A DNA stretch of 51,240 nucleotides from DASZIT01 sp052143315 (lineage in GTDB: Bacteria; Actinomycetota; Acidimicrobiia; Acidimicrobiales; RAAP-2), in NCBI GenBank assembly GCA_052143315.1, contig JBKQTE010000052.1:1-51240 (forward strand). Reading direction: 5' to 3'. The notes beneath the pieces were generated by a model, which had not been told where the DNA came from, made no database searches, and saw only the letters and a program-made list of their open reading frames with translations. Positions 23,019-30,341 of the stretch are shown here, one piece after another. Made by a program: the position numbers and the translations under genes. Positions within the stretch are counted from its first letter, which is position 1. Each line of letters begins with the position of its first letter.

Positions 23019-24514
23019 CGTCCCGACTCCGACCGAGCGTTCAGCACCCGCACGTCCCGGATCAGGGCGGACGGGCAGCCGTGGCTGACCGGTGCCACCT
23101 GCCCCGGCTGCCCCTTGCCGCAGTTGAAGGCGCCGCCTAACAGGTAGCTGCCCCTGCCGCCCACCGCCTCCATCGATCCCCAGAACTCGGTGGTGGTGGC
23201 CTGGTAGGCCACGTCCCGGAGCTGGCCGGCCAGTCGGCCGTGCTCGATCCGGTAGAACCGCTGCCCGGTGAACTGGAAGTTGTACCGCTGCATGTCGATC
23301 GACCAGCTCTTGTCGCCCATGATGTAGATCCCGTGGTCGACGCCGGCGATGAGCGCCTCGGTGGTCGGGCCATCCCCGGGGGCCGGCTGCAACGACACGT
23401 TGGCCATCCGCTGGATGGGGATGGTCAGGGGCGAGTCGGCGAAGGCGCAGCCGTTGGACCGGCCGAGCCCCGCAGAGCAGGCGATGGCCCGGTCGAGCTG
23501 GTAGCCCACCAGCACGCCGTCCCGGATCAGGTCGAAGGCTTGCGTCGCCACCCCCTCGTCGTCGATGGCCATGGTGGCCAGGCCGTGCTCCACGGTGCGG
23601 TCGCCGGTCACGTGCATCACCTCGGAGCCGTAGCGGAGCGAGCCCAGCCGGTCGAGGGTGGCGAACGAGGTGCCTGCGTAGGCGGCCTCGTAGCCCATGG
23701 CCCGGTCGAGCTCGGTGGCGTGGCCGATGGACTCGTGGATGGTGAGCCACAGGTTGGTCGGATCGACGACCAGGTCGTACCGGCCCGGCTCCACCGACGG
23801 GGCGGCCAGCTTGCCGGCCAGGTACTCGGGAAGGGCGGCCAGCTCGGCCTCCCAGTCCCACCCGTCGCCGGACAGGTACTCCCACCCCCGGCCGACCGGA
23901 GGTGCCAGGGTGCGCATGGTCTCGAAGCCGGTGGCCCCGTCGCCCAGGGCCATGATCTCGAGCTGGGGATGCAGCCGGACCCGGTGCTGGGCGGCCCGGG
24001 TGCCCGACAGGTCGGCATAGTGCTTGTCCTCGCGCACCGCCAGCACCGACGCGGTGACGTGGTCCACGGGGTCGGCGTCGAGGAGCCGGGCGCTCCACGC
24101 CTCGAGGAGGGCGACCTTGTCGGCCAGCGGCACCGCCGTCGGGTCGACCCGGTGGGGGGACGACCACTCGACCGCGCCGTGCCCGGGCTCGTCGGCCAGC
24201 ACCACCGGCCGCCGGGCGGCGGCGGCGGTGGCTCTGGCCGAGGCCACCGCCTGGTCCACCAGGTGGACGGCGGCGGCGACGGTCACCTCGACGGTGGCGG
24301 CGAAGCCGATGGAGCCGTCGAGCACCACCCGGACCCCGACCCCGACCTGGGTGTCGTCGACGGCCGTTTCCAGTCGGGCGTCCCGGAGGCCCACCGCCTG
24401 CGACCGGATCCGCTCCAGCCGCACCTCGGCGTGGGTACAGCCGAGCCGGTCGGCCCGCTCGAGGGCGGCCGACGACGCCGAGTCGACGAGGTGGGGGTCG
24501 ATCGTGGCCGTCAC
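23015..24514 (-). CDS. tldD: TldD metalloprotease subunit
   Basis: 499 residues. The catalytic site is TIHESIGHATELD, an HExxxH zinc motif. Further along are GYEAAYAGTSFAT, IDDEGVATQAFDLIRDGVLVGYQL, SNGCAFADSP and GGRGSYLLGGAFNCGKGQPGQ, all in the family's order. It partners with TldE, encoded next. The start GTG at 24514 overlaps by 4 nt a 12-codon upstream reading frame (GTGA), which may control it. The frame upstream of this GTG is shadow-like. Whether a specific peptide is processed here is unknown: no obvious RiPP precursor or maturation enzymes lie nearby. Confidence 0.88.
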   Translation of the reverse strand: MTATIDPHLVDSASSAALERADRLGCTHAEVRLERIRSQAVGLRDARLETAVDDTQVGVGVRVVLDGSIGFAATVEVTVAAAVHLVDQAVASARATAAAARRPVVLADEPGHGAVEWSSPHRVDPTAVPLADKVALLEAWSARLLDADPVDHVTASVLAVREDKHYADLSGTRAAQHRVRLHPQLEIMALGDGATGFETMRTLAPPVGRGWEYLSGDGWDWEAELAALPEYLAGKLAAPSVEPGRYDLVVDPTNLWLTIHESIGHATELDRAMGYEAAYAGTSFATLDRLGSLRYGSEVMHVTGDRTVEHGLATMAIDDEGVATQAFDLIRDGVLVGYQLDRAIACSAGLGRSNGCAFADSPLTIPIQRMANVSLQPAPGDGPTTEALIAGVDHGIYIMGDKSWSIDMQRYNFQFTGQRFYRIEHGRLAGQLRDVAYQATTTEFWGSMEAVGGRGSYLLGGAFNCGKGQPGQVAPVSHGCPSALIRDVRVLNARSESGR

Positions 24515-24549
24515 GACCGCCGTCCGGTCGTGCCGTGACCCTGGACCAT
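24511..24549 (-). CDS. Candidate 12-codon leaderless uORF before tldD
   Basis: ATG at 24549 opens a short frame MVQGHGTTGRRS, ending in TGA at 24511-24513. The tldD start GTG (24512-24514) overlaps this stop as GTGA. TACGTT at 24557-24562 lies 7 nt before the ATG, matching the leaderless promoter layout used elsewhere here. If real, ribosomes would start on the uORF and re-initiate at tldD. No homology is claimed, and such a short frame can arise by chance. Confidence 0.4.
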   Translation of the reverse strand: MVQGHGTTGRRS

Positions 24550-24556
24550 GGAGTGC

Positions 24557-24562
24557 AACGTA
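24557..24562 (-). promoter_or_regulatory. -10 element (TACGTT) before the tldD uORF
   Basis: Minus-strand TACGTT followed by 7 nt and an ATG that is out of frame with tldD. Confidence 0.45.
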
Positions 24563-24696
24563 GGGCACCGGAGACGGTCCGTGTCGCCGCGCCGCCCGTG
24601 CGACGTGGTCCGGGTGGTCGACCCCGCTCAGATCGCCCCCCGGGTGGTCGGTGGGTGGCTTCACGGACTACGGGTGGTCGTGGGGCGTGGGCGTGC

Positions 24697-24702
24697 TAAT
24701 TG
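24697..24702 (+). promoter_or_regulatory. Leaderless -10 of the alpha/beta hydrolase gene
   Basis: TAATTG followed by 6 nt and the ATG at 24709 (CTAATT with 7 nt is equivalent). It is divergent from the tldD promoter, with about 135 nt between them. Confidence 0.45.
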
Positions 24703-24708
24703 TGGCGT

Positions 24709-25665
24709 ATGGCCGACGACGAGCTGCCGTCTCTTCTGGCAGTGCGGTCCCTGTTCGAGCTGGGCGGGCAGGCCGCCGCTCGAGCGCTGGAGAAGCATGT
24801 TCCGGAGGGCATCGAGTCACTCCGCGACTTGGTCTATTGCCCGAACGATCCCGACGCCCGGCTCGATGTCCACCTCCCCGGGCATTCGCCCGGTTCCGAC
24901 CCCCTACCGGTGGTCGTATGGGTGCACGGCGGCGGCTGGGTCTCGGGGAGCAAGGACCTCATCGCCAATTATCTCAAGATCGTGGCGTCCCACGGGTTCG
25001 CCACGGTGGGCATCGACTACACCCGAGCCCCGGAAGGTCGGTACCCCACTCCCGTCGTGCAGGTCCTCGCCGGCCTGAAATTCCTCGGCGACCAGGCGGC
25101 CCGCCTGCACATAGATCCGAACCGGATGGTGCTGGCCGGTGACTCGGCCGGTGCGCAGATCGCCGCCCAGGTGGCCACGGTGGTGACCAACCCGTCCTAC
25201 GCCGGGCAGACCGGCCTCGCCCCGACCATCACCCAGGATCGGTTGCGCGGCGCCCTCCTGTTCTGTGGGGCCTTCGACATCGGCCTGACCAGTGACGAAG
25301 GACCGTTCGGTGGACTGCTTCAGTCGGTGCTGAGTGCCTACTCGGGCTCCGAGGACTTCCGGACCGACCCGGCCTTCGCTACCGCATCCGTCAGGAACTA
25401 CGTCACCTCGACATTCCCGCCCGCCTTCATCTCGGCCGGCAACGTCGATCCCCTGCTATCGCAGTCGGAGGCGTTCGCCGATGCCCTGGCGGCCGTGGGC
25501 GTTCGTGTCGAGCGGTACTTCTTTGCGACTGATCACGAACCTTCGTTGGATCACGAGTACCAGTTCGATCTCGATGGGGCCGAGGGCAGGGAGGCGCTGG
25601 ACCGGGCGGTGATGTTCCTCAAGGGTGTCACGGGTCCCCCCGGTGGCGTGGACCGGGACGCCTGA
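24709..25665 (+). CDS. Alpha/beta hydrolase (HSL-type esterase family)
   Basis: 318 residues. The oxyanion-hole motif HGGGWVSGSKD and nucleophile motif LAGDSAGAQIAAQ (Ser in GDSAG) mark the hormone-sensitive-lipase group. The acid is probably in AGNVDPLLSQSE, and the base His in the LDHEYQFDL stretch near the end. A typical carboxylesterase or lipase of short acyl esters. No signal peptide, so cytoplasmic. The ATG at 24709 is preferred over GTG 24700 because of the -10 spacing. Confidence 0.85.
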   Translation: MADDELPSLLAVRSLFELGGQAAARALEKHVPEGIESLRDLVYCPNDPDARLDVHLPGHSPGSDPLPVVVWVHGGGWVSGSKDLIANYLKIVASHGFATVGIDYTRAPEGRYPTPVVQVLAGLKFLGDQAARLHIDPNRMVLAGDSAGAQIAAQVATVVTNPSYAGQTGLAPTITQDRLRGALLFCGAFDIGLTSDEGPFGGLLQSVLSAYSGSEDFRTDPAFATASVRNYVTSTFPPAFISAGNVDPLLSQSEAFADALAAVGVRVERYFFATDHEPSLDHEYQFDLDGAEGREALDRAVMFLKGVTGPPGGVDRDA

Positions 25666-25723
25666 CGATCACCATCCTCATCGGGGACACGGTCCCGGCC
25701 GCCGAACGATCCACAGGTGGGAG

Positions 25724-25729
25724 TACGTT
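25724..25729 (+). promoter_or_regulatory. Leaderless -10 (TACGTT) of the PRPP synthetase gene
   Basis: TACGTT, 6 nt, then GTG 25736. The spacing decides the start, since an out-of-frame ATG lies 2 nt earlier. Confidence 0.55.
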
Positions 25730-25735
25730 TGCCAT

Positions 25736-26677
25736 GTGAGCGACGACTTCATTCTGCTGGCCGGGTCCGCCAGCCAGCGCCTCGGCGGCGCCATCGCCAG
25801 ATATCTCGACTGCGAGCTGGGGGCAAGCGAGTCGCTGCGGTTCTCCGAGGGGAACCTCTTCGTCCGGGTCCTCGAGAACGTCCGGGGCCGGGACGTGTTC
25901 CTGGTGCAGGGGACGGCCTTTCCGGCCAACGACAACTTCATGGAGCTGCTCTTCTGGATCGACGCCCTCCAGCGGGCGAGCGCGGCATCGGTCACCGCCG
26001 TCATCCCCTACTTCAGTTATGCCAAGGGGGACAAGAAGGACGAGCCGAGGGTGTCGATCCGGGCCCGGGTGTGCGCGGACGCCATCGAAGCCGCCGGGGT
26101 CGATCGGGTGGTCACCCTCGACCTCCATGCGCCCCAGGTGCAGGGGTTCTTCAAGGTGCCTGTGGACGACCTCTATGCCATGCCCGTCCTGTGCGATGCC
26201 GTCGCCGCCAAGGGCCTCCCGGACCTGGTGGTCGTCGCCCCCGACGCCGGGTTCGCCAAGAAGGCCCGGCAGTGGTCCGAGCGCCTGGACGCGCCCCTCG
26301 CCATCGCCGACAAGCGCCGGGTCGATCATTCGGAGTCGGCGGAGGTCGTCGAGCTGATCGGGTCGGTGGAGGACCGGACGGCGCTGATCGTCGACGACTT
26401 CACCATCTCGGCCGGCACCCTCACCGACGCTGCCCGGGTGCTTGTCGAGCGCGGCGCTGCCTCCGTGTACGCGGCGGTTACGCATGGACTGCTGGCCGGT
26501 TCGGCCATCGAGCGTCTTGACGCCAGCCCGATCGAGAAGCTCTTCATGACCGACAGCGTCGAGACCCAGCCCGTCGAGTTCTCGCAGAAGATCGAGGTGG
26601 TGTCGGTTGCCGGTCTGTTCGGTGAGGCGGTCCGCAGGATCGCCCGGCGGGAGAGCATCTCGATCCTGTTCAGCTAG
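25736..26677 (+). CDS. prs: Ribose-phosphate pyrophosphokinase (variant)
   Basis: 313 residues. It has FSEGNLFVRVLENVRGRDVFLVQ, the DLHAPQVQGFF signature, VVVAPDAGFAKKARQW and the PRPP loop IVDDFTISAGTL, so a PRPP synthetase, which makes PRPP from ribose-5-phosphate and ATP. The catalytic flexible loop, normally PYxxYARQDRK, reads PYFSYAKGDKKDEPR, keeping Lys but losing the ARQDR core. It may therefore be a divergent class or paralogue with changed nucleotide use. It is followed after 67 nt by the secreted NlpC gene. A second, canonical prs may exist elsewhere in the genome. Confidence 0.82.
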   Translation: MSDDFILLAGSASQRLGGAIARYLDCELGASESLRFSEGNLFVRVLENVRGRDVFLVQGTAFPANDNFMELLFWIDALQRASAASVTAVIPYFSYAKGDKKDEPRVSIRARVCADAIEAAGVDRVVTLDLHAPQVQGFFKVPVDDLYAMPVLCDAVAAKGLPDLVVVAPDAGFAKKARQWSERLDAPLAIADKRRVDHSESAEVVELIGSVEDRTALIVDDFTISAGTLTDAARVLVERGAASVYAAVTHGLLAGSAIERLDASPIEKLFMTDSVETQPVEFSQKIEVVSVAGLFGEAVRRIARRESISILFS

Positions 26678-26744
26678 CGCTCACCGCCGCTTCGTCACGC
26701 ACCTGTCGCTCAAGGCGGGGACGTCCGGTGCCGACGACAGACCG

Positions 26745-27860
26745 ATGGTCTCACGCTGGCGTGCCGCGATGGTGGGAGTGGTGCTCGCCTGCCTCCCGGT
26801 GTCGACAGCGGCGACGCTGACCGCCGCCCCGGCCGCCGCCGCCCCGGACATCCCGGTCAGCCTCGAAGGGGTGCACGGGAGCCCGTCGCCGACCGACTAC
26901 TGGCTCGCCTCCACCTCGGGCCAGGTATGGGCCATGGGTGACGCCGGCGACTACGGCGGTCTGGCGGCCGCCCCGGCGGCGCCCGTCGTCGGCATCGCCC
27001 CCACCGGCGACAAGCACGGCTACTGGCTGGTGGCCCGGGACGGCGGCATCTTCTCCTTCGGCGACGCCGCCTTCTACGGCTCCACCGGCAGCCTGGTCCT
27101 CAACCAGCCGGTGGTGGGCATGGCTCCCACCCCCGACGGCAAGGGGTACTGGCTAGTGGCCCGGGACGGCGGCATCTTCTCCTTCGGCGACGCCGCCTTC
27201 TACGGCTCCACCGGCGGCCTGGTCCTCAACCAGCCGGTGGTGGGCATGGCCCCCACCCCCGAGGGCAAGGGGTACTGGCTGATCGCCGCCGACGGCGGCA
27301 TCTTCTCCTTCGGTGACGCCGCCTTCTACGGCTCGATGGGTGCCACCCCCACCCCCGACCCGGCCCAAGAAGTGGTCACCACCTCCAGCGGCCATGGCTA
27401 CTGGATCGTCGACCAGAACGGCACGGCGTGGGCCTTCGGGGACGCGGGCCCGACGCCCCCGGTCCAGGGCCTGTTGTTCCGGCCGGTGACGCCGGGCGAC
27501 GGTGCGGTCCTGTTCGCCTTCGCCCAGCTGGGCAAGCCGTATATCTGGGGTGGCAACGGCCCGGTCGGCTACGACTGCTCGGGGCTGGCCCTGGCCGCCT
27601 GGGTGTCGGTCGGAGTTTCGTTCGCCCGGGTGTCGGACGACCAATACCACACAGCCGGCGTCCCGATGTCCCTGGCCGACCTGCAGGCCGGGGATCTGGT
27701 GTTCTGGGGCTCGGACGAGAGCGACTGGACCACCGTCGACCACACCGCCATCTACGTGGGCGGAGGCCGCATCGTGGAAGCCACCGGCGATCAGGTGCAG
27801 CTCAACTCGCTCTCCCAGTGGGGGACGGCCGAGGTCATGCCCATCGGCCGGCACCCGTAG
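26745..27860 (+). CDS. Secreted repeat protein with C-terminal NlpC/P60 peptidase
   Basis: 371 residues: a signal peptide (MVSRWRAAMVGVVLACL to about 33, ending in Ala-rich AAPAAAAP), then propeller-like repeats of 42 residues with the consensus GYWLVARDGGIFSFGDAAFYGSTG, ending with GYWIVDQNGTAWAFGDAG. From about residue 245 an NlpC/P60 domain follows. Its Cys is in YDCSGLALAAW and its His in VDHTAIYVGGGRIVEA, as in peptidoglycan endopeptidases cutting gamma-D-Glu-DAP linkages. The repeats probably bind wall polymer. The start ATG 26745 gives a good signal peptide. Confidence 0.87.
   Translation: MVSRWRAAMVGVVLACLPVSTAATLTAAPAAAAPDIPVSLEGVHGSPSPTDYWLASTSGQVWAMGDAGDYGGLAAAPAAPVVGIAPTGDKHGYWLVARDGGIFSFGDAAFYGSTGSLVLNQPVVGMAPTPDGKGYWLVARDGGIFSFGDAAFYGSTGGLVLNQPVVGMAPTPEGKGYWLIAADGGIFSFGDAAFYGSMGATPTPDPAQEVVTTSSGHGYWIVDQNGTAWAFGDAGPTPPVQGLLFRPVTPGDGAVLFAFAQLGKPYIWGGNGPVGYDCSGLALAAWVSVGVSFARVSDDQYHTAGVPMSLADLQAGDLVFWGSDESDWTTVDHTAIYVGGGRIVEATGDQVQLNSLSQWGTAEVMPIGRHP
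27021..27340 (+). repeat. 126-bp tandem coding repeats
   Basis: Three successive TACTGGCT-containing units start at 27021, 27147 and 27273, exactly 126 bp (42 codons) apart. The DNA is nearly identical over most of the unit, not only the protein. The third unit diverges at its end. Recent duplication or gene conversion is likely. Confidence 0.9.
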
Positions 27861-27880
27861 CCGCCACCCGCAGCGCCCGG

Positions 27881-28597
27881 TCAGTCGCCGCCGGTGCGGT
27901 CGTCCACCACCCGCCAGCAGTACCAGGCCACCACGCTTCGGTACGGGCGGTAACGCTCGCCCAGGACGGTCAGCTCAGCCGGCGTGGGGATCCCCGGGAG
28001 GCCCCATCCCTGCCCGTACCCGGCCCGTACCCCGTAGTCACCGACCGGCCAGACGTCGAGGCGCCCCAAGGTTCCGATGAGGAACATCTCCGCCGTCCAC
28101 CTGCCGATCCCCCGGACCTGCACCAGGTGCTCGACCACCTCCTCGTCGCCCAGCCGGCCGATGCGCTCGAGGGAGACCTGTCCCGACGACACCTTGTCGG
28201 CCAGATCCCGGATGGAGGCCGCCTTGGCCCGGCTCAGCCCGCACGTGGCCAGGTCCTCGGGTGAGGCGGCCAGAACCGCCTCAGGAGTGACCACCCCGCC
28301 GACCGCGGTGACGAACCGGCCGTGGATGGCGGCGGCGGCGTTGCCGGCGAGCTGTTGGTAGAGGATCGATCGGGCCAGGGTGGCGAAGCGCAGGCCGGCC
28401 GGCACGTGGGGACGGGCCGGCGGGGTGCCGTGCCGCTCCACCAGGGCGCCCAGTACCGGGTCCCGGCCGGCGGCGGCCGAGGCGGCCTCGGCCAGGGTGC
28501 GCCTGGTGGCTCCCACGGGCTCAGGCTGCCGCCGGCAGGGGGTGCGCCCCTGGGATCGGGATGGACCGGTGCGCTCGCACGGGCCAGATGATGGCAT
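27881..28597 (-). CDS. DNA-3-methyladenine glycosylase II-like (HhH-GPD)
   Basis: 238 residues from ATG 28597. The helix-hairpin-helix LVQVRGIGRWTAEMFLI is followed by the catalytic Asp in WPVGDYGVRAG, the AlkA-type pattern. LARSILYQQLAGNAAAAIHGRF and CGLSRAKAASIRDLA are also typical. It excises alkylated bases such as 3-methyladenine in base-excision repair. The start is uncertain: ATG 28639 and GTG 28516 are in frame. I favour 28597 because a GACCGT element lies 7 nt before it, like other leaderless genes here. The Cys- and Pro-rich stretch before residue 28 is poorly conserved in character. Confidence 0.82.
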   Translation of the reverse strand: MPSSGPCERTGPSRSQGRTPCRRQPEPVGATRRTLAEAASAAAGRDPVLGALVERHGTPPARPHVPAGLRFATLARSILYQQLAGNAAAAIHGRFVTAVGGVVTPEAVLAASPEDLATCGLSRAKAASIRDLADKVSSGQVSLERIGRLGDEEVVEHLVQVRGIGRWTAEMFLIGTLGRLDVWPVGDYGVRAGYGQGWGLPGIPTPAELTVLGERYRPYRSVVAWYCWRVVDDRTGGD

Positions 28598-28672
28598 GGT
28601 CGGGACGGTCGGATCGCCGGTGAGGTCTGACGGTTCCATCCGGACGTCCCGGTGGCGGGCACGGCGGTGAGA

Positions 28673-28954
28673 TCAGTCTCCCCCGCTGCTCTGGTCGAAC
28701 GCCTCCCAGGCGGCGTCTTCCTCGGTTTCGGGATCGAACCGCTTGCTTTCGGCGCTATCGGCACGTCGCAGGTCATCGCCGTCTGTCGAGGCCGGCTCCG
28801 CCGGCCGTTGGAGCTGGCCCGTGTACGGCGTGTCTGGTGGAGGGTCCTGTGACTCCACGCCGCCGTCGTGGACAAGCACGGTGGGACTCCCGTCGGAGAA
28901 CCAGCGGGCGTCGTGCAGGCCATACGGGTCGACGTACCAGCCCTCTGCCTTCAT
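28673..28954 (-). CDS. Small DUF2510-like protein, function unknown
   Basis: 93 residues. The N-terminus GWYVDPYGLHDARWFSDG is like the DUF2510 motif of Trp/Tyr-Asp-Pro-Gly-Arg-Trp type, common in actinobacterial membrane or secreted proteins but here without membrane helices. The rest is acidic and polar (DGDDLRRADSAESKRFDPETEED), so probably disordered. AAAGGAGA ending about 6 nt before the ATG makes a strong ribosome site, so expression is likely. Function unknown. Confidence 0.68.
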   Translation of the reverse strand: MKAEGWYVDPYGLHDARWFSDGSPTVLVHDGGVESQDPPPDTPYTGQLQRPAEPASTDGDDLRRADSAESKRFDPETEEDAAWEAFDQSSGGD

Positions 28955-29113
28955 CTCGTCTCCTTTGAGGATCGGGGCAAGAGCCTACGCGAATCGTGGT
29001 CAGGGCAACCTGACGGCAGGGGGTCGGAGGCGCCGGGTGCCTGGCGACCCTCGATCGTGACCATCGGTACCTCGGCCCTGTCCGGGCGGCGGCGGCGATC
29101 GCCCGGTCGGTGG

Positions 29114-29119
29114 GAGACT
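29114..29119 (+). promoter_or_regulatory. Possible leaderless -10 of the serine hydrolase gene
   Basis: GAGACT, 6 nt, then GTG 29126. Only the A at position 2 and T at position 6 of the -10 are kept. Confidence 0.3.
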
Positions 29120-29125
29120 GCCGTC

Positions 29126-30259
29126 GTGGATGCCCCGATCAGCGGGACGTGCGATGCCCGGTTCGACGGAGTTCGCCAGGCGTTCGCCCGCAATTTCGCC
29201 GGACGCGGAGAGGTGGGCGCCGGCGTCTGCGTGGTGGTCGACCACCAGGTGGTTGTCGACCTGGTCGGCGGCTGGGCCGACGAGGCGCAGCAGCGCCTGT
29301 GGCAGCCCGACACCCTGGTGAACGTGTACTCCGTCGGGAAGCCACTGGTCGCCCTGCTGGCGTTGCAGCTGGTCGATGCCGGTCTCGTCGGACTCGACGA
29401 CCCGGTCGGCTCGGTCTGGCCCGAGTTCGCCGCCGGGGGCAAGGGAGCGGCCACGTTGCGTCAGGCCCTGTGCCACCGTGCCGGAGTGCCGGCGATCCGG
29501 GAGCCGTTGACCAACGCTGACCTCTGGGACTGGGACCGGATGGCCGGCGCGCTGGCGGCCACCGACGCCTGGTGGGAGCCGGGGGCCCGCCACGCCTACC
29601 ACACCAACACCTACGGGCATCTGATCGGCGAGGTCGTCCGCCGGGTGAGCGGGGCCACGTGCAGCAGCCGGCTCCGAGCGTTGGCCGCCCCGCTGGACGC
29701 CGAGTTGTGGTTGGGGGTCCCCCGGGTGGAGCTGCACCGATGCGCCGATGTGATCTGGGCCGGCTCCGCGTCCGTCGAGGACGTCGACTTCGCGGAGCTG
29801 TCCGGAGACGGGCTGATGACGATGCTCAGCTACTTCAACCCCTCCGGCTACTCGTCGATCGGAGTGGTCAACACGACGCCATGGCGCCGCGCCGAGGTCC
29901 CGTCGACCAACAGTCACGGCACCGCCGGCGGAATCGCCCGGCTCTACGCGGCACTGCTGGAGCCCGGTCGCCTTCTCTCGGCCGAACTGCTGGCGGAGGC
30001 GACCTCCGTCCAGTCGCAGGGCCACTGCCCGGTCCTCGGGGAGGAGGTCACCTTCGGCCTCGGGTTCAAGCCGACGGTGCCCCGACGACCGTTCGGCCCC
30101 AACCCGGGGAGCTTCGGGCACTTCGGCACCGGGGGAGCGGTCGGGTTCGCCGATCCGCAGGCGGGCGTCGCCTTCGGCTACGTCATGAACCACGTGGTCC
30201 CGCGATGGCAGAGCCCGCGCAATCGCGATCTGATCGACGCCCTCTACCACTCGCTCTGA
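29126..30259 (+). CDS. Serine hydrolase, class C beta-lactamase family (EstB-like)
   Basis: 377 residues. SVGK in NVYSVGKPLVALL is the SxxK catalytic motif, and YHTNTYGHLIGEVVRR is the second-motif region, in the EstB-type esterase pattern. HFGTGGAVGFADPQAG near the end replaces the KTG motif. Members are esterases, D-aminopeptidases or beta-lactam-binding enzymes, and real lactamase activity is not implied. No signal peptide, so probably a cytoplasmic esterase. GTG 29126 is chosen because upstream sequence is shadow-like. Confidence 0.83.
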   Translation: MDAPISGTCDARFDGVRQAFARNFAGRGEVGAGVCVVVDHQVVVDLVGGWADEAQQRLWQPDTLVNVYSVGKPLVALLALQLVDAGLVGLDDPVGSVWPEFAAGGKGAATLRQALCHRAGVPAIREPLTNADLWDWDRMAGALAATDAWWEPGARHAYHTNTYGHLIGEVVRRVSGATCSSRLRALAAPLDAELWLGVPRVELHRCADVIWAGSASVEDVDFAELSGDGLMTMLSYFNPSGYSSIGVVNTTPWRRAEVPSTNSHGTAGGIARLYAALLEPGRLLSAELLAEATSVQSQGHCPVLGEEVTFGLGFKPTVPRRPFGPNPGSFGHFGTGGAVGFADPQAGVAFGYVMNHVVPRWQSPRNRDLIDALYHSL

Positions 30260-30341
30260 CGCGCCGGGGACCAGGGCCGCGGCGAGGACGTGGCAGGTGG
30301 CCGGTCGAACCCCTCCGAAGCCATGCCCGGACGGTACGCCG

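Noticed and set aside
21603..24167. A single 854-codon frame covering both tldE and part of tldD
   Set aside because: The upstream half reads as Arg/Gly-rich shadow. The true TldE start is the ATGA overlap at 23018.
27021..27340. CRISPR-like array
   Set aside because: The 126-bp units lie in one coding frame, have no spacers and encode a wall-protein repeat.
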